Part shown: piece after piece, positions 40,963-50,614 of the stretch | How the letters are laid out: each line of letters opens with the position of its first letter | How positions within the stretch are numbered: the stretch's first letter is position 1 | NCBI RefSeq assembly: GCF_005117025.1 | Contig: NZ_SWCO01000001.1 | Span: forward strand, 372,001 to 436,000 | Direction: 5' to 3' | Source: Alteromonas portus | GTDB taxonomy: Bacteria > Pseudomonadota > Gammaproteobacteria > Enterobacterales > Alteromonadaceae | DNA: 64,000 bases | Notes under the pieces: model-generated | Told to the model about the DNA's origin: nothing | Seen by the model: the letters and a program-made list of their open reading frames with translations, nothing else | The model's database searches: none | Made by a program: the position numbers and the translations under genes

Positions 40963-41172
40963 ATGCAGTTTGAATCCTTTGCCGATTTTTTAAATATGGG
41001 CGGCTATGCATTTTATGTATGGCTTTCGTTTGGCGTTACCTTCTTAGCAATGGGCATTATCGCTATTCAGAGTTTTAGTAAACATCGCGACCTTTTAAAG
41101 CAGGTAGTGGTGGAAAAAGAACGCAAAGCGCGTATTAAAAAAGCGCGACAGCAACAGCAAGACAACACCTAG
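40963..41172 (+). CDS. ccmD: Heme exporter small subunit CcmD
   Basis: A 69-residue protein with one transmembrane helix (about 13-36; GGYAFYVWLSFGVTF is typical) and a basic cytoplasmic tail. CcmD is needed to release holo-CcmE from the CcmABCD complex. A 74-bp gap separates it from ccmE, the largest in the operon; no gene fits there. Confidence 0.9.
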   Translation: MQFESFADFLNMGGYAFYVWLSFGVTFLAMGIIAIQSFSKHRDLLKQVVVEKERKARIKKARQQQQDNT

Positions 41173-41246
41173 TGTTAATGTGAAAAGTGAACTTAGCATT
41201 CATTTGCGTTTTTATCGTTTATTAGTTTTTTCGAAGTGAGAGTTGC

Positions 41247-41741
41247 ATGAACCCGAGACGAAAGCAGCGACTAGCCGTAGTGGGAATTATCGGTTTTTTA
41301 ATAGTAAGTGCAATTGGATTGATGCTTTACGCCCTAAACGACAGTATTGACCTTTTTTATACGCCGAGCGAGATCATTGAAGGTAAAAATGGTCAGAAAC
41401 CGCAGGTTGGCCAGCGTCTTCGTATAGGCGGTATGGTGGTACCTGGTAGTGTGAAAAGGGATCAAGAAAGCTTAGCGGTGAGCTTTGACCTTATCGATAC
41501 GGGCCCAACGGTTACCGTGACTTATACCGGTATCCTGCCTGATTTGTTCCGCGAAGGTCAGGGCATTGTGGCAACGGGAGTACTCACTGGTGCAAGCAGC
41601 ATTAAAGCGCAGGAAGTGCTAGCGAAGCACGATGAAGAATACATGCCGCCTGAGCTAGCTGAAAAAATGAAGGGCATTAAGCACGTTAAACCTGAAAACA
41701 TGCCATCCTACGAGTCGACTACCGGCAGCGGAGGCAAGTAA
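41247..41741 (+). CDS. ccmE: Heme chaperone CcmE
   Basis: A 164-residue membrane-anchored periplasmic OB-fold protein: N-terminal helix (about 9-29), [12 protein letters not shown], and the heme-attachment motif H128-x3-Y132 in [10 protein letters not shown]. Heme binds covalently to that His and is passed to CcmF/H. The ribosome site is GAAGTGAGAG, upstream of the ATG. Confidence 0.96.
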   Translation: MNPRRKQRLAVVGIIGFLIVSAIGLMLYALNDSIDLFYTPSEIIEGKNGQKPQVGQRLRIGGMVVPGSVKRDQESLAVSFDLIDTGPTVTVTYTGILPDLFREGQGIVATGVLTGASSIKAQEVLAKHDEEYMPPELAEKMKGIKHVKPENMPSYESTTGSGGK

Positions 41742-41744
41742 ATA

Positions 41745-43802
41745 ATGGTGCCAGAGATTGGAAATATTGCGCTGACGCTTGCGCTAGTGCTCTCTATATT
41801 ATTGGCCGTTTATCCGCTATGGGGCGCTCACCGTCAGCACGAAGCGTTGATGGCAACGGCTAAGCCGCTGGCAATTGGCTTATTTATCTTCACGCTTATT
41901 GCCTATGTATGCTTAACCTACGCCTTTGTGACTGACGATTTCAGTGTGGCGTATGTTGCCCAGCATTCAAATAGTCGACTTCCTATTTATTATAAAATTA
42001 CCGCCGTGTGGGGCGGCCACGAAGGCTCATTTCTGCTGTGGGTGTTGATGCTCTCCATATGGACAGTAGCAGTGGCGATATTCAGCAAGGGTATTCCTCT
42101 TGCTATGGTTGCAAGAGTGCTGTCGGTGTTGGGAATGGTGGGCATCGGTTTCTACTTATTCATGCTGCTTACCTCAAACCCGTTTAACAGCATGCTGCCA
42201 TTTTTCCCGGTTGATGGGCGAGATCTTAATCCGCTGCTGCAAGATTTTGGCATGATTATTCACCCGCCTATGCTGTACATGGGTTATGTTGGCTTTTCTG
42301 TCGCGTTTGCTTTTGCAATTTCAGCATTAATTTCAGGCCAGCTAGACTCAACCTGGGCACGCTGGTCAAGGCCTTGGGTTATTTCTGCCTGGGCTTTTCT
42401 TACCGTAGGTATTGCGCTAGGCAGCTGGTGGGCGTATTACGAACTTGGCTGGGGTGGCTGGTGGTTCTGGGATCCAGTAGAAAACGCCTCTTTCATGCCT
42501 TGGCTGGTCGGTACTGCCCTAATGCACTCGCTAGCCGTGACCGAAAAGCGAAAGGCGTTTAAGTCGTGGACCGTACTGCTTGCTATTGCCGCATTTAGTT
42601 TGAGTTTACTTGGCACCTTCTTAGTACGTTCTGGAGTGATTGTTTCGGTACACTCGTTTGCAAGCGATCCTACCCGAGGCTTATTTATACTGGGAATATT
42701 GATTGTACTTAGTGGCTTTGGCTTGCTGCTTTACGCTATGCGTGCTGCTTCACTTAAAAGCCCTGGCCGCTATCAAGCATTTTCCCGTGAAGTGTTGCTA
42801 ATGGGTAATAACGTCTTTTTGTGCGCAGCAACACTGGTTGTATTGTTGGGTACACTACTGCCACTTGTTCATAAAGAGTTAGGTCTAGGCAGTATTTCGG
42901 TAGGCGCTCCGTTCTTCAATCAAATGTTTACCTTATTGATTGTGCCATTCGTACTAATGCTAGGTCTTGGGCCGCTTACGCGCTGGAAACAGCAAAAAGC
43001 CAGTGAATTACAAAAACAGCTATTAACCGCTGGCGGTATTGCACTAAGTGCCGGTGTACTAGTTAACTTTGCCTATGATGAACCAACCTATATGGGCGTT
43101 TTAGGCATGGTGTTGGTGTTTTGGATTTTAGTCACTACAGTGCAAGAGGTGATGCAGCGTCTATCGGCAATGCCATCGGGTAACAGTGACAATGCTTCGG
43201 TACTATCTAAACTTCGCAAACTTACACCAAGCCACTGGGGCATGGTGCTGGGTCACGTGGGTTTTGCTATCTGCATTATCGGTATTACCCTTGTTTCAAA
43301 CTACGAAATGGAGCGAGATGTGCGCATGGACATTGGCGATACCGTTTCTCTAGGTGGTTATGATTTTAACTTCAAAGACGTGCGTAAAGTACAAGGCCCG
43401 AACTTTGAGGCGGACAAGGGCGTATTCGACGTTTATCAAAACGGTGAATTAATCGCGCATTTAGAGCCGGAAAAGCGTTTGTATATCGTACAGCGTATGC
43501 CGATGACTGAAGCCGCTATTCACTCAAATCTCGCAAGGGATTTGTTTATCGCTATGGGCGAGCCCTTAGACAATGGCGCATGGGCCATCCGTATTTATAT
43601 TAAGCCATTTGTTATCTGGCTATGGGCGGGCGCAGTGGTTATGGCTATAGGCGGTATCTTTTCTATTAGCGACAAACGTTACCGTATGGCTAAAGTTAAG
43701 AAGATCAAACGTGTATTTGGTGGTAAAGGTAAAAACGACGCTGAGCAATCTCATAGTCATGTATCCACTCCATCAAATGCGTCAGTGAAAGGAGGCGCAT
43801 AA
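41745..43802 (+). CDS. ccmF: Cytochrome c heme lyase subunit CcmF
   Basis: A 685-residue membrane protein with about 14 hydrophobic helices. The WWD signature GWGGWWFWDPVENASFMPWL (about 240-259) is intact, as are conserved His-containing loops (WGGHEGSFLLWV, and SVHSFASDP). It has the large periplasmic domain late in the protein (from about residue 515). It accepts heme from CcmE and ligates it to apocytochrome. It overlaps ccmG by 1 bp. Confidence 0.96.
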   Translation: MVPEIGNIALTLALVLSILLAVYPLWGAHRQHEALMATAKPLAIGLFIFTLIAYVCLTYAFVTDDFSVAYVAQHSNSRLPIYYKITAVWGGHEGSFLLWVLMLSIWTVAVAIFSKGIPLAMVARVLSVLGMVGIGFYLFMLLTSNPFNSMLPFFPVDGRDLNPLLQDFGMIIHPPMLYMGYVGFSVAFAFAISALISGQLDSTWARWSRPWVISAWAFLTVGIALGSWWAYYELGWGGWWFWDPVENASFMPWLVGTALMHSLAVTEKRKAFKSWTVLLAIAAFSLSLLGTFLVRSGVIVSVHSFASDPTRGLFILGILIVLSGFGLLLYAMRAASLKSPGRYQAFSREVLLMGNNVFLCAATLVVLLGTLLPLVHKELGLGSISVGAPFFNQMFTLLIVPFVLMLGLGPLTRWKQQKASELQKQLLTAGGIALSAGVLVNFAYDEPTYMGVLGMVLVFWILVTTVQEVMQRLSAMPSGNSDNASVLSKLRKLTPSHWGMVLGHVGFAICIIGITLVSNYEMERDVRMDIGDTVSLGGYDFNFKDVRKVQGPNFEADKGVFDVYQNGELIAHLEPEKRLYIVQRMPMTEAAIHSNLARDLFIAMGEPLDNGAWAIRIYIKPFVIWLWAGAVVMAIGGIFSISDKRYRMAKVKKIKRVFGGKGKNDAEQSHSHVSTPSNASVKGGA

Positions 43803-44503
43803 TGAAAAAAGCACCACTCGTTGCTATTCCGTTAGTGTTGTTTTCTTTGCTGGTCATTTTTCTGTTTAAAGGGCTTTTTTCTGACCCCAGAGAGTTAGAT
43901 TCTCAGGTTCAGGATAAGAAGTTACCTGCGTTCTCTCTGCCAGACCTGATGAAGCCAGAGGTGACCTATACGCCTGAAGATTTAAAGGGCAAGGTAACCA
44001 TATTAAATGTATGGGGTGTATGGTGCGTGACCTGCGCTGTTGAGATGCCGTACCTTACTCAGTTAAAAAATGAGCAAAACGTCCACATTGTGGGTTTGTA
44101 TTTTGATCAGGACTTAGACCCAGACTTTGGAACAAAAACACTGAGCCGTGTTCAGCAAGAAGTTACCGACATGCTCAGCCGTTACGGCAACCCTTACGCG
44201 TATAATATTTTTGATGTCTATCGCGATACGTCGCTCGACCTTGGGGTAACAGGAGCGCCAGAACACTTTGTTATCGACGCTGAAGGCATTATTCGTATGC
44301 ACCACATAGGCGATATTAACGAGCGTGTTTGGAACTCCAAAGTTGGCCCGCTATATAACAAGCTAGTGGCAGAAGCGTCTGGCAAAACAGGCAATAACAA
44401 AAAGGTAGATGTGGATGCAGTTATGGGCTCAGAGCCTACATTGTCGAACACGCTTGATGAAAAGAATAATCAGAGCACCGCAAGTACACAGGGAGGGGAT
44501 TAA
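43802..44503 (+). CDS. ccmG: Thiol:disulfide reductase CcmG/DsbE with C-terminal extension
   Basis: A 233-residue membrane-anchored thioredoxin-like protein: N-terminal helix (about 6-25), WGVWCVTCAVEMP with redox cysteines C75 and C78, and cis-Pro in TGAPEHFVID. It reduces apocytochrome c cysteines. The core ends near residue 188; the last ~45 residues (Lys, Asp, Asn, Ser, Thr-rich) go beyond the usual ~185-residue length and look disordered. Confidence 0.94.
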   Translation: MKKAPLVAIPLVLFSLLVIFLFKGLFSDPRELDSQVQDKKLPAFSLPDLMKPEVTYTPEDLKGKVTILNVWGVWCVTCAVEMPYLTQLKNEQNVHIVGLYFDQDLDPDFGTKTLSRVQQEVTDMLSRYGNPYAYNIFDVYRDTSLDLGVTGAPEHFVIDAEGIIRMHHIGDINERVWNSKVGPLYNKLVAEASGKTGNNKKVDVDAVMGSEPTLSNTLDEKNNQSTASTQGGD

Positions 44504-44505
44504 TT

Positions 44506-44997
44506 ATGTTATCGGACACTTCCTCCCACAGTCTCGCGTCCTTTAAAGCTATTGCGCTAAGCGTTTTTACGCTGTTGTTTGTGCTTAGCGCTTTTTCAGT
44601 AAGTGCGGCTGAAGATAAGTTTTCTTTCGACACACCAGCTCAGCGTGAAAGCTTTTTAAAGCTTACCGCCGAATTACGTTGCCCTATGTGTCAAAACCAG
44701 AATATTGCTGATAGCGACGCTATGATTGCCCATGACATGCGCCGAAAAGTGTACGCTTTATTAAAGCAAGGCAAAACAGAGCAAGAAGTGATTGATTTTA
44801 TGAAGTCACGCTATGGCGATTTTGTACATTATCAACCGCCGGTTACGGCTGCGACCTTGTGGCTTTGGGCCGGTCCAGTCTTGTTTATTTTCATTGCACT
44901 GATTGTGGTGGTTCGCCGCAAATCGGTAGCACCACCAGAAGATATGGCCGCTAAGTTAGCTAAAGCAGATGAAATGTTGGGGCGAGAGAAAGAATGA
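44506..44997 (+). CDS. ccmH: Cytochrome c maturation protein CcmH
   Basis: A 163-residue periplasm-facing protein: signal/anchor (about 12-34), the LRCPMCQNQNIADSDA motif with C59 and C62, then a membrane helix (about 112-131) and a short cytoplasmic tail. It holds the apocytochrome thiols during heme ligation. It overlaps ccmI by 4 bp. Confidence 0.95.
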   Translation: MLSDTSSHSLASFKAIALSVFTLLFVLSAFSVSAAEDKFSFDTPAQRESFLKLTAELRCPMCQNQNIADSDAMIAHDMRRKVYALLKQGKTEQEVIDFMKSRYGDFVHYQPPVTAATLWLWAGPVLFIFIALIVVVRRKSVAPPEDMAAKLAKADEMLGREKE

Positions 44998-46325
44998 GTT
45001 GGTCTGAGTTTTATATCATTGTTTCAGGCTTAATTACGCTTGTTCTATTAATTGTCGCTTTCCCATGGCTGCGTAATAAAAATCACGCAAAACAAGACAG
45101 TTTAAGCAATACGCAAATTGTTAAGCAGCGTCTTGCAGAGCTCGACCGTGAAGTGCAAGAAGGTTTGATCAGCGAACATGATAAGCGCCAAGCCGTTGAT
45201 GAACTCAAGCTTGCACTGGTAGATGAAAGCGCGTTCCAATCTCATAAAACGGGTAATGCAAAACTTCCGCTCGCGATTGGCGCCGTGCTTGCGATAGCTT
45301 GTGGAGTGATTGTATATGCCGAGGTAAACCAAATGGGTCGTGTTACCCAGGCAAGCCAAGCCATTGAAGCGTTGCCCGAATTGAGTCAACAGCTTGCCAG
45401 TGGTAATGCGAACAACCTGACCCAACAAGACATTGCTAGCCTTGCTCTTGCTATACGCCAGCGTTTGAGAGAAGAGCCCGAAGATGACACGGGATGGATG
45501 TATTTTGGCAGACTAATGCTCAGTATTGGCCAAGAAGTACAGGCCATTGAAGCTATTGATAAAGCGGTGAGTTTGGCGCCATCAAACTCTGCTAATCGCA
45601 TTACGCTTGCTCAAGCCTTAATGACCACAGGGGATGTAAACAACTTAGAACGTGCACAATCTATCTTATTGGGCTTGCTAAACGACAATCCAGCAAATGA
45701 TAATCTTGCGTTGATGATGGCGGTGGTCTCTGCTCAGCTTGGCGATCTTGAAAATACCCAGCGTTTTTATAAGCAAGTTGAAGGTAAGTTGCCAGCTGAT
45801 AGCGATATGGCGCAGCGATTAGTGGCGCGTATACAAGAGCTACAAGGGAATACCAGTGAAATGGCAGCGCTACAAAATACAGATGTTGAAATTACTGATA
45901 CTTCAACGGCGCAAGATGCCAGTAGCGAAGCGAAAAATGCTAGTAGCGAAGCTCAAAGTGATAGCAGCGAAGCGCAAACCGGCTTTAATATTACGGTAAA
46001 CTTATCTGACGACGCTTATACAAAAGCGCCTAAAGAGGGTTTCTTGATAGTGTTCGCTCAAGATGCGAACTCTGACAATAAAATGCCTGCTGCTGTGGTT
46101 AAATTGCCGATAGGTGACTTCCCCGTTTCCGTTACTCTAACCACAGAGAACGCAATGATGCCACAATTCACGTTGGCCACGCTTTCTGATGTGATGGTTA
46201 CCGCAAGACTATCCAAAGATGGTAATGTGGCAGTTTCAAAAGGCGAATGGCAAGGTAGTGTGAGTGCAAGCGTTACTGCCAACGAAATATCTTCACTAAG
46301 CGTTATTATTAATAAGGAATTATAA
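44994..46325 (+). CDS. ccmI: Cytochrome c maturation TPR protein CcmI
   Basis: A 443-residue protein with two N-terminal membrane helices (about 5-24 and 85-105), a leucine-zipper-like cytoplasmic loop between them, and a periplasmic TPR domain (about 135-285; DDTGWMYFGRLMLSIGQ, AIDKAVSLAPSNSANRITLAQAL). A short acidic linker carries three SSEA(K/Q) repeats (about 307-325), followed by a beta-rich C-terminal domain. CcmI chaperones apocytochrome c. It ends 2 bp before mlaA. Confidence 0.92.
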   Translation: MSWSEFYIIVSGLITLVLLIVAFPWLRNKNHAKQDSLSNTQIVKQRLAELDREVQEGLISEHDKRQAVDELKLALVDESAFQSHKTGNAKLPLAIGAVLAIACGVIVYAEVNQMGRVTQASQAIEALPELSQQLASGNANNLTQQDIASLALAIRQRLREEPEDDTGWMYFGRLMLSIGQEVQAIEAIDKAVSLAPSNSANRITLAQALMTTGDVNNLERAQSILLGLLNDNPANDNLALMMAVVSAQLGDLENTQRFYKQVEGKLPADSDMAQRLVARIQELQGNTSEMAALQNTDVEITDTSTAQDASSEAKNASSEAQSDSSEAQTGFNITVNLSDDAYTKAPKEGFLIVFAQDANSDNKMPAAVVKLPIGDFPVSVTLTTENAMMPQFTLATLSDVMVTARLSKDGNVAVSKGEWQGSVSASVTANEISSLSVIINKEL

Positions 46326-46327
46326 GT

Positions 46328-47272
46328 ATGGAACTGTCTAAATCACTCGCAACCGGGTTGATTATTGCCGCAAGTCTTTTAGGTGGCTGTGCGAGTAACC
46401 ATACTCAAGATCAGGCTCAAGCGTATTCTCAAGACGCTGGGGCGAACCAGGCTGTAGTGGATACTTCAGACCCCCGTGACCCATTAGAGTCAGTTAACCG
46501 TGAAATCTGGGATTTTAACTGGGATGTGTTGGATGCCTATATCTTGCGCCCAATAACGGTTACCTACGTGACGGTAATGCCTCAGCCTGCGCGAACTGGT
46601 TTGGTGAACATCACGGACAACCTACAAGAGCCTGCGAACTTTTTAAATAATATGTTTCAAGGCAAGGTTGATGATGGCTTAGATAGCCTGGCTCGTTTTT
46701 TAATTAACACCACAGTAGGATTAGTTGGCACTTTTGATGTTGCGTCAAAAATTGGTATTGAGCGCAAGCGTGAGCAGTTTGGCGAGACACTGGCCGTGTG
46801 GGGTTTAGATACTGGGCCTTTCTTAATGTTGCCATTTTTAGGTCCAAGCGACCCGCGAAGCTTTACCGGTGACTATGTTGACGGTTTTGCTTTTCCTATG
46901 TCTTTGCTCGAAGGGTCAGTAAACTTAGCGCGTATCGGTATTTCGGTGCTTGAAACAAGAGCGCAATTACTTGATCAAGAAGCGCAGCTTGAGCAGTCGG
47001 TGGACGATTATGCGTTTGTTAAAAATGCTTATTTTGAGAATCTAGAATTTCGCGTTACAGACGGTAAAAGCGGCGATAAAGCAATTAATGATGAGCAGCT
47101 AGACGACTTTGCTGATTTTGAAGCAATGTTAGAAGGCAATGACTTTGATAGCTATGAAGAATCATCGGAAGAAGCAGTTGATGAGCCTACAGATTCAGAA
47201 GACACGTCAGCTGATGGTAGTGAGAAAGCTAAGCTAAAAGAAAAAGACGCCAAGTCGAAAGACGGAAAATAG
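46328..47272 (+). CDS. mlaA: Outer-membrane lipid asymmetry lipoprotein MlaA (VacJ)
   Basis: A 314-residue lipoprotein with lipobox LLGGC (lipidated C21). Family blocks: DPLESVNREIWDFNWDVLD, YVTVMPQPARTGLVNITDNLQEPANFLNNMFQGK, RFLINTTVGLVGTFDVASKIG, EQFGETLAVWGLDTGPFLMLPFLGPSDPR. It removes misplaced phospholipid from the outer leaflet. The C-terminal ~60 residues form a Glu/Asp/Ser-rich, then Lys-rich tail not usual for the family. It starts 2 bp after ccmI, so it is co-transcribed with the ccm operon. Confidence 0.94.
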   Translation: MELSKSLATGLIIAASLLGGCASNHTQDQAQAYSQDAGANQAVVDTSDPRDPLESVNREIWDFNWDVLDAYILRPITVTYVTVMPQPARTGLVNITDNLQEPANFLNNMFQGKVDDGLDSLARFLINTTVGLVGTFDVASKIGIERKREQFGETLAVWGLDTGPFLMLPFLGPSDPRSFTGDYVDGFAFPMSLLEGSVNLARIGISVLETRAQLLDQEAQLEQSVDDYAFVKNAYFENLEFRVTDGKSGDKAINDEQLDDFADFEAMLEGNDFDSYEESSEEAVDEPTDSEDTSADGSEKAKLKEKDAKSKDGK

Positions 47273-47379
47273 AAAAAGAGTAATAAATAAAACGACGTTG
47301 GATAAAGTTTGGGGCAGGGTTTAGTTATTATTATCTAATCTCAACTTCAACGTCACTCTAGCTATAAATGCCCGTACAA

Positions 47380-47409
47380 AAAAAGCCATGCTCAACAGCA
47401 TGGCTTTTT
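47380..47409. terminator. Bidirectional terminator between mlaA and galE
   Basis: A 13-bp stem (AAAAAGCCATGCT with AGCATGGCTTTTT) and a CAAC loop; runs of T on both strands. Confidence 0.9.
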
Positions 47410-47456
47410 AGTTCTGCGAATTTGAACAGGCCTATCGGCAGCGTTCAAATGCAAAG

Positions 47457-48479
47457 CTAGTCCTTTGGATAGCCCATTGGGTTTTGTGACTGCCAATTCC
47501 ATGTGTCTGCACACATGTCTTCTAAGCCTTTTTCTGCATGCCAGCTGAGCTCTGTAGCAGCTTTTGTGGGGTCGGCATAACAGGCTGCCACATCGCCGCT
47601 TCTACGCGGAGCAATTTTATAAGGCACGGTTTTACCCGAGCCTTTTTCGAAAGCTTTGATCATTTCAATAACTGAATAGCCCTGACCTGTACCCAGATTG
47701 TACTTGTCTAAGCCCATGTTAAGGTTTAAACGATCAAGTGCCTTTAAGTGACCGTTGGCTAGATCGACAACGTGGATGTAGTCGCGAACGCCTGTTCCAT
47801 CAACGGTATCGTAGTCGTCACCAAACACGCTTAGTTGCTCCAGTTTACCGGTAGCTACCTGAGAAATATAAGGCATTAGGTTGTTCGGAATGCCATTAGG
47901 ATCTTCACCGATTTGTCCAGACTTATGGGCGCCAACCGGATTGAAGTAGCGAAGCAATACAATGTTCCACTCTTTGTCTGATACGTAAAGATCGCTAAGC
48001 ATATGTTCAACCATTAGCTTCGACATACCGTAAGGGTTAGTCGGTTGCCCTGTGGCCATATCTTCGCGTAGTGGTAGTGATGCAGGATCGCCGTAAACTG
48101 TAGCAGATGAGCTAAACACAATATTCTTTACGTTGTGCTTCTGCATAGCTTTACACAGCGTCAGCGTGCCGTACACGTTGTTTTCATAGTATGAAAGAGG
48201 CTTTTGCACCGACTCACCTACGGCTTTTAAACCGGCAAAGTGAATAACGGCATAAATGTTATGCTCGCTGAATATATCATCTAACACGGCGGTATCTCGA
48301 ATGTCGCCCTGCACAAAAGTAACCGACTTGCCTGTTAACGCTTCTACACGACGAAGTGATTCCGCACTTGCGTTTGCAAGGTTATCCAGTACTACCACAC
48401 CGTAGTTTTGTTCAAGTAACTGTAAAACTGTGTGACTACCTATATAGCCTGCACCACCAGTGACTAAGATGGTCTTCAT
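47457..48479 (-). CDS. galE: UDP-glucose 4-epimerase GalE
   Basis: A 340-residue short-chain dehydrogenase-family epimerase. NAD-binding GGAGYIGSH (8-16), [30 protein letters not shown] and the catalytic Tyr/Lys in [11 protein letters not shown] are present. It interconverts UDP-glucose and UDP-galactose for envelope polysaccharides. It overlaps the small upstream gene by 4 bp, forming an operon. Confidence 0.95.
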   Translation of the reverse strand: MKTILVTGGAGYIGSHTVLQLLEQNYGVVVLDNLANASAESLRRVEALTGKSVTFVQGDIRDTAVLDDIFSEHNIYAVIHFAGLKAVGESVQKPLSYYENNVYGTLTLCKAMQKHNVKNIVFSSSATVYGDPASLPLREDMATGQPTNPYGMSKLMVEHMLSDLYVSDKEWNIVLLRYFNPVGAHKSGQIGEDPNGIPNNLMPYISQVATGKLEQLSVFGDDYDTVDGTGVRDYIHVVDLANGHLKALDRLNLNMGLDKYNLGTGQGYSVIEMIKAFEKGSGKTVPYKIAPRRSGDVAACYADPTKAATELSWHAEKGLEDMCADTWNWQSQNPMGYPKD

Positions 48480-48778
48480 GCATTCTCCTTGCTAGACGGT
48501 TGCGCAATGTATTTAGCGCAGATGGAATATTGAATAGGTTTTACAACCAATGGATAAACTAAAAATACCACAAAAGCCCACAGTAACGAGGTCCAATTTG
48601 ACGCGGTTTGAAGAATAAATGCGAATACGGGGACAATGACGAGTAACTTTAGCACATTCAGTAAAGTCTTCTCTGGGACAGATAACCGTTTTGCGGCCTG
48701 ATCTAGCAATTTAACCCGCTCTGTCAGTGGAAGACCTTTTAAGGCCGGAATGTCTCTGGTAGAAAAATAAAACTTCAT
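48476..48778 (-). CDS. Small membrane protein of unknown function
   Basis: A 100-residue protein not recognised. The basic N-terminal half ([32 protein letters not shown]) precedes two hydrophobic helices (about 44-60 and 64-82) and a short tail. The stop overlaps the galE ATG by 4 bp (ATGA), which supports translation and links it to galE. A terminator separates it from the POT transporter upstream. Confidence 0.72.
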   Translation of the reverse strand: MKFYFSTRDIPALKGLPLTERVKLLDQAAKRLSVPEKTLLNVLKLLVIVPVFAFILQTASNWTSLLWAFVVFLVYPLVVKPIQYSICAKYIAQPSSKENA

Positions 48779-48798
48779 AGGTTTATGAAAAGCCCTTA

Positions 48799-48833
48799 AT
48801 AAAAAACCGCCGAAACGTTACGTTGCGGCGGTT
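48799..48833 (-). terminator. Terminator of the POT transporter gene
   Basis: AACCGCCG and CGGCGGTT pair around a 13-nt loop, followed on the minus strand by six T. Confidence 0.85.
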
Positions 48834-48877
48834 ATTGTAGGGTAATTGCTCAGCACTTAAAACATGCTAACAATAAA

Positions 48878-50398
48878 TTACGCTTTTTCTTCAATACCCG
48901 CTTTTTCCCAGAAACGAGATTTAAAGCTCATTAAACCAATCACTATAGCAATGGCAATGCTAAATAGGGCAATTTGAAGATACAGGTCTGGCATTTGCTC
49001 TACGTTTTCAGGGTCGAAGTTACCTGAAAGCAAGCCAGCAATGATGTTACCGATAGAGTAGGTCAGTACGAATACCCCCATCATCTGCCCTGCGAAACGC
49101 TTAGGCGATAGCTTACTTACCGCACTTAGTGCAACAGGGCTTAGGCAAAGTTCACCAACAGTGTGTAAGAAGTAAGTAGTAACAAGCCACATAGGCGCAA
49201 CTTTAAGGCCTTGTGCAGCGTACTGCGACGCCATAAACATTACCAAGAAGCCTGACGCCATAATTACGATACCAATGGCACACTTAATCGTGTACGACGG
49301 GTCAATCATTCGCTTAGCAAGGTTTATCCAAAGGGCAGCGAAGAAAGGCGACAAAATAATGATAAATAGCGAGTTTGAAAGCTGGAACCATACGGTTGGA
49401 ATAGCATCCATTCCAAACCAAGAGGTTAGTAGCGAGGTGCTTTCAAGTACGCGGTCGGTATAGTTCTGTGCGAATAGGTTTAGTGAAGAACCAGCCTGTT
49501 CGAAGCCAGACCAGAAACACGCTGAAGCAACACACACTAAGAACAGCGCCCACATACGTTTCTTTTCGTTGTCGCTTAGTTGGCCTTTAAAGTAAATAAA
49601 GCCGAAATAAAGAAAGAAGATGGCAGTAAATACAACGGCAACTTGCTGAGCAAGGGCTACTGGCTCAATAACAATGGTGCCCATGTGCGCAAGCACAATT
49701 ACTACAGCAGCAAGCGCAACCACTGCCCATACACCCATCCATGCTCGCTGCTTAGCGGCACCTTGATATGGGTTGGCAGGAGCAACAGAATCGGCTGATA
49801 GCGAACGGTTGCTGAAGTAATATTGAATTAGGCCGATTGCCATACCAATGGCAGCTGCACCAAATGCATAGTGCCAGCCCCAGTTTTCTTGTAAGTAACC
49901 GGTAACGAGGTACGCGATAAGTGAACCGATGTTAATGCCCATGTAATACAGAGCATAACCACTGTCACGACGGCCATCGTCGTCACCATATTGCTGGCCA
50001 ACCATTGCTGAAATGTTAGGCTTAAGTAAGCCAGTACCTGAAGCAACAAGAATAAGGCCAACAAAGAAGAGGTTTTGCAGGTCTATGGCGAGTACCACGT
50101 GGCCTGCGAAGATGATAATACCGCCGTACCATACGGCGTTCTTACCACCAATTAGGCGGTCAGCCAACCAACCACCCGGTAGGCCTAGAAAATATACTGC
50201 ACCTGTGTAAAGGCCGTAGATAGCGCCAGCGGTTGCAACAGTAAAACCCAACCCTTGAGTTTGTAAACTTGCCGTCATGAAAAGAACAAGTAGCGCGCGC
50301 ATTCCGTAATAACTCATGCGCTCCCACATTTCTGTAAAGAATAGCGTTCTTAGGCCCCCTGGATGGCCGAAAAAGCTCGTATCGTTAGATGGTTTCAT
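48878..50398 (-). CDS. POT family proton-dependent peptide transporter
   Basis: A 506-residue major-facilitator-type protein with about 12-14 helices. POT signatures: FFTEMWERMSYYGMRALLVLFM (about 19-40, containing the ExxER-type motif E-M-W-E-R) and the Y-Y-M-G-I-N-I-G segment with G-x-x-x-A-Y. It imports di- or tripeptides with protons. The C-terminal half has an extended extracytoplasmic loop. It is a stand-alone unit with its own terminator. Which DtpA-D type it is cannot be decided. Confidence 0.9.
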   Translation of the reverse strand: MKPSNDTSFFGHPGGLRTLFFTEMWERMSYYGMRALLVLFMTASLQTQGLGFTVATAGAIYGLYTGAVYFLGLPGGWLADRLIGGKNAVWYGGIIIFAGHVVLAIDLQNLFFVGLILVASGTGLLKPNISAMVGQQYGDDDGRRDSGYALYYMGINIGSLIAYLVTGYLQENWGWHYAFGAAAIGMAIGLIQYYFSNRSLSADSVAPANPYQGAAKQRAWMGVWAVVALAAVVIVLAHMGTIVIEPVALAQQVAVVFTAIFFLYFGFIYFKGQLSDNEKKRMWALFLVCVASACFWSGFEQAGSSLNLFAQNYTDRVLESTSLLTSWFGMDAIPTVWFQLSNSLFIIILSPFFAALWINLAKRMIDPSYTIKCAIGIVIMASGFLVMFMASQYAAQGLKVAPMWLVTTYFLHTVGELCLSPVALSAVSKLSPKRFAGQMMGVFVLTYSIGNIIAGLLSGNFDPENVEQMPDLYLQIALFSIAIAIVIGLMSFKSRFWEKAGIEEKA

Positions 50399-50549
50399 AA
50401 TTATATTTTAATTCCATATTGCTTATGGTTGTTATTGTAGAGCACTTATAGGATAGGCTCTTTGATAGTAGTCCGTAAGGCGGATAGCTTCTTATACTAG
50501 AGCTTGCTTAAAGACACAAGATTTGGGCGACAAACTTCATTAAAGCGGT

Positions 50550-50587
50550 GTCAATTGACCAAGTCTTAATCGACTTAGCCAATTGAC
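50550..50587. terminator. Possible terminator hairpin after the polysaccharide export operon
   Basis: GTCAATTG (50550-50557) pairs with CAATTGAC (50580-50587), with an inner AAGTC/GACTT stem. There is no T tract. It is about 28 bp after the kpsE-like stop. Confidence 0.45.
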
Positions 50588-50614
50588 GGTATGGTTTACT
50601 TGAAAGGAGAAATA

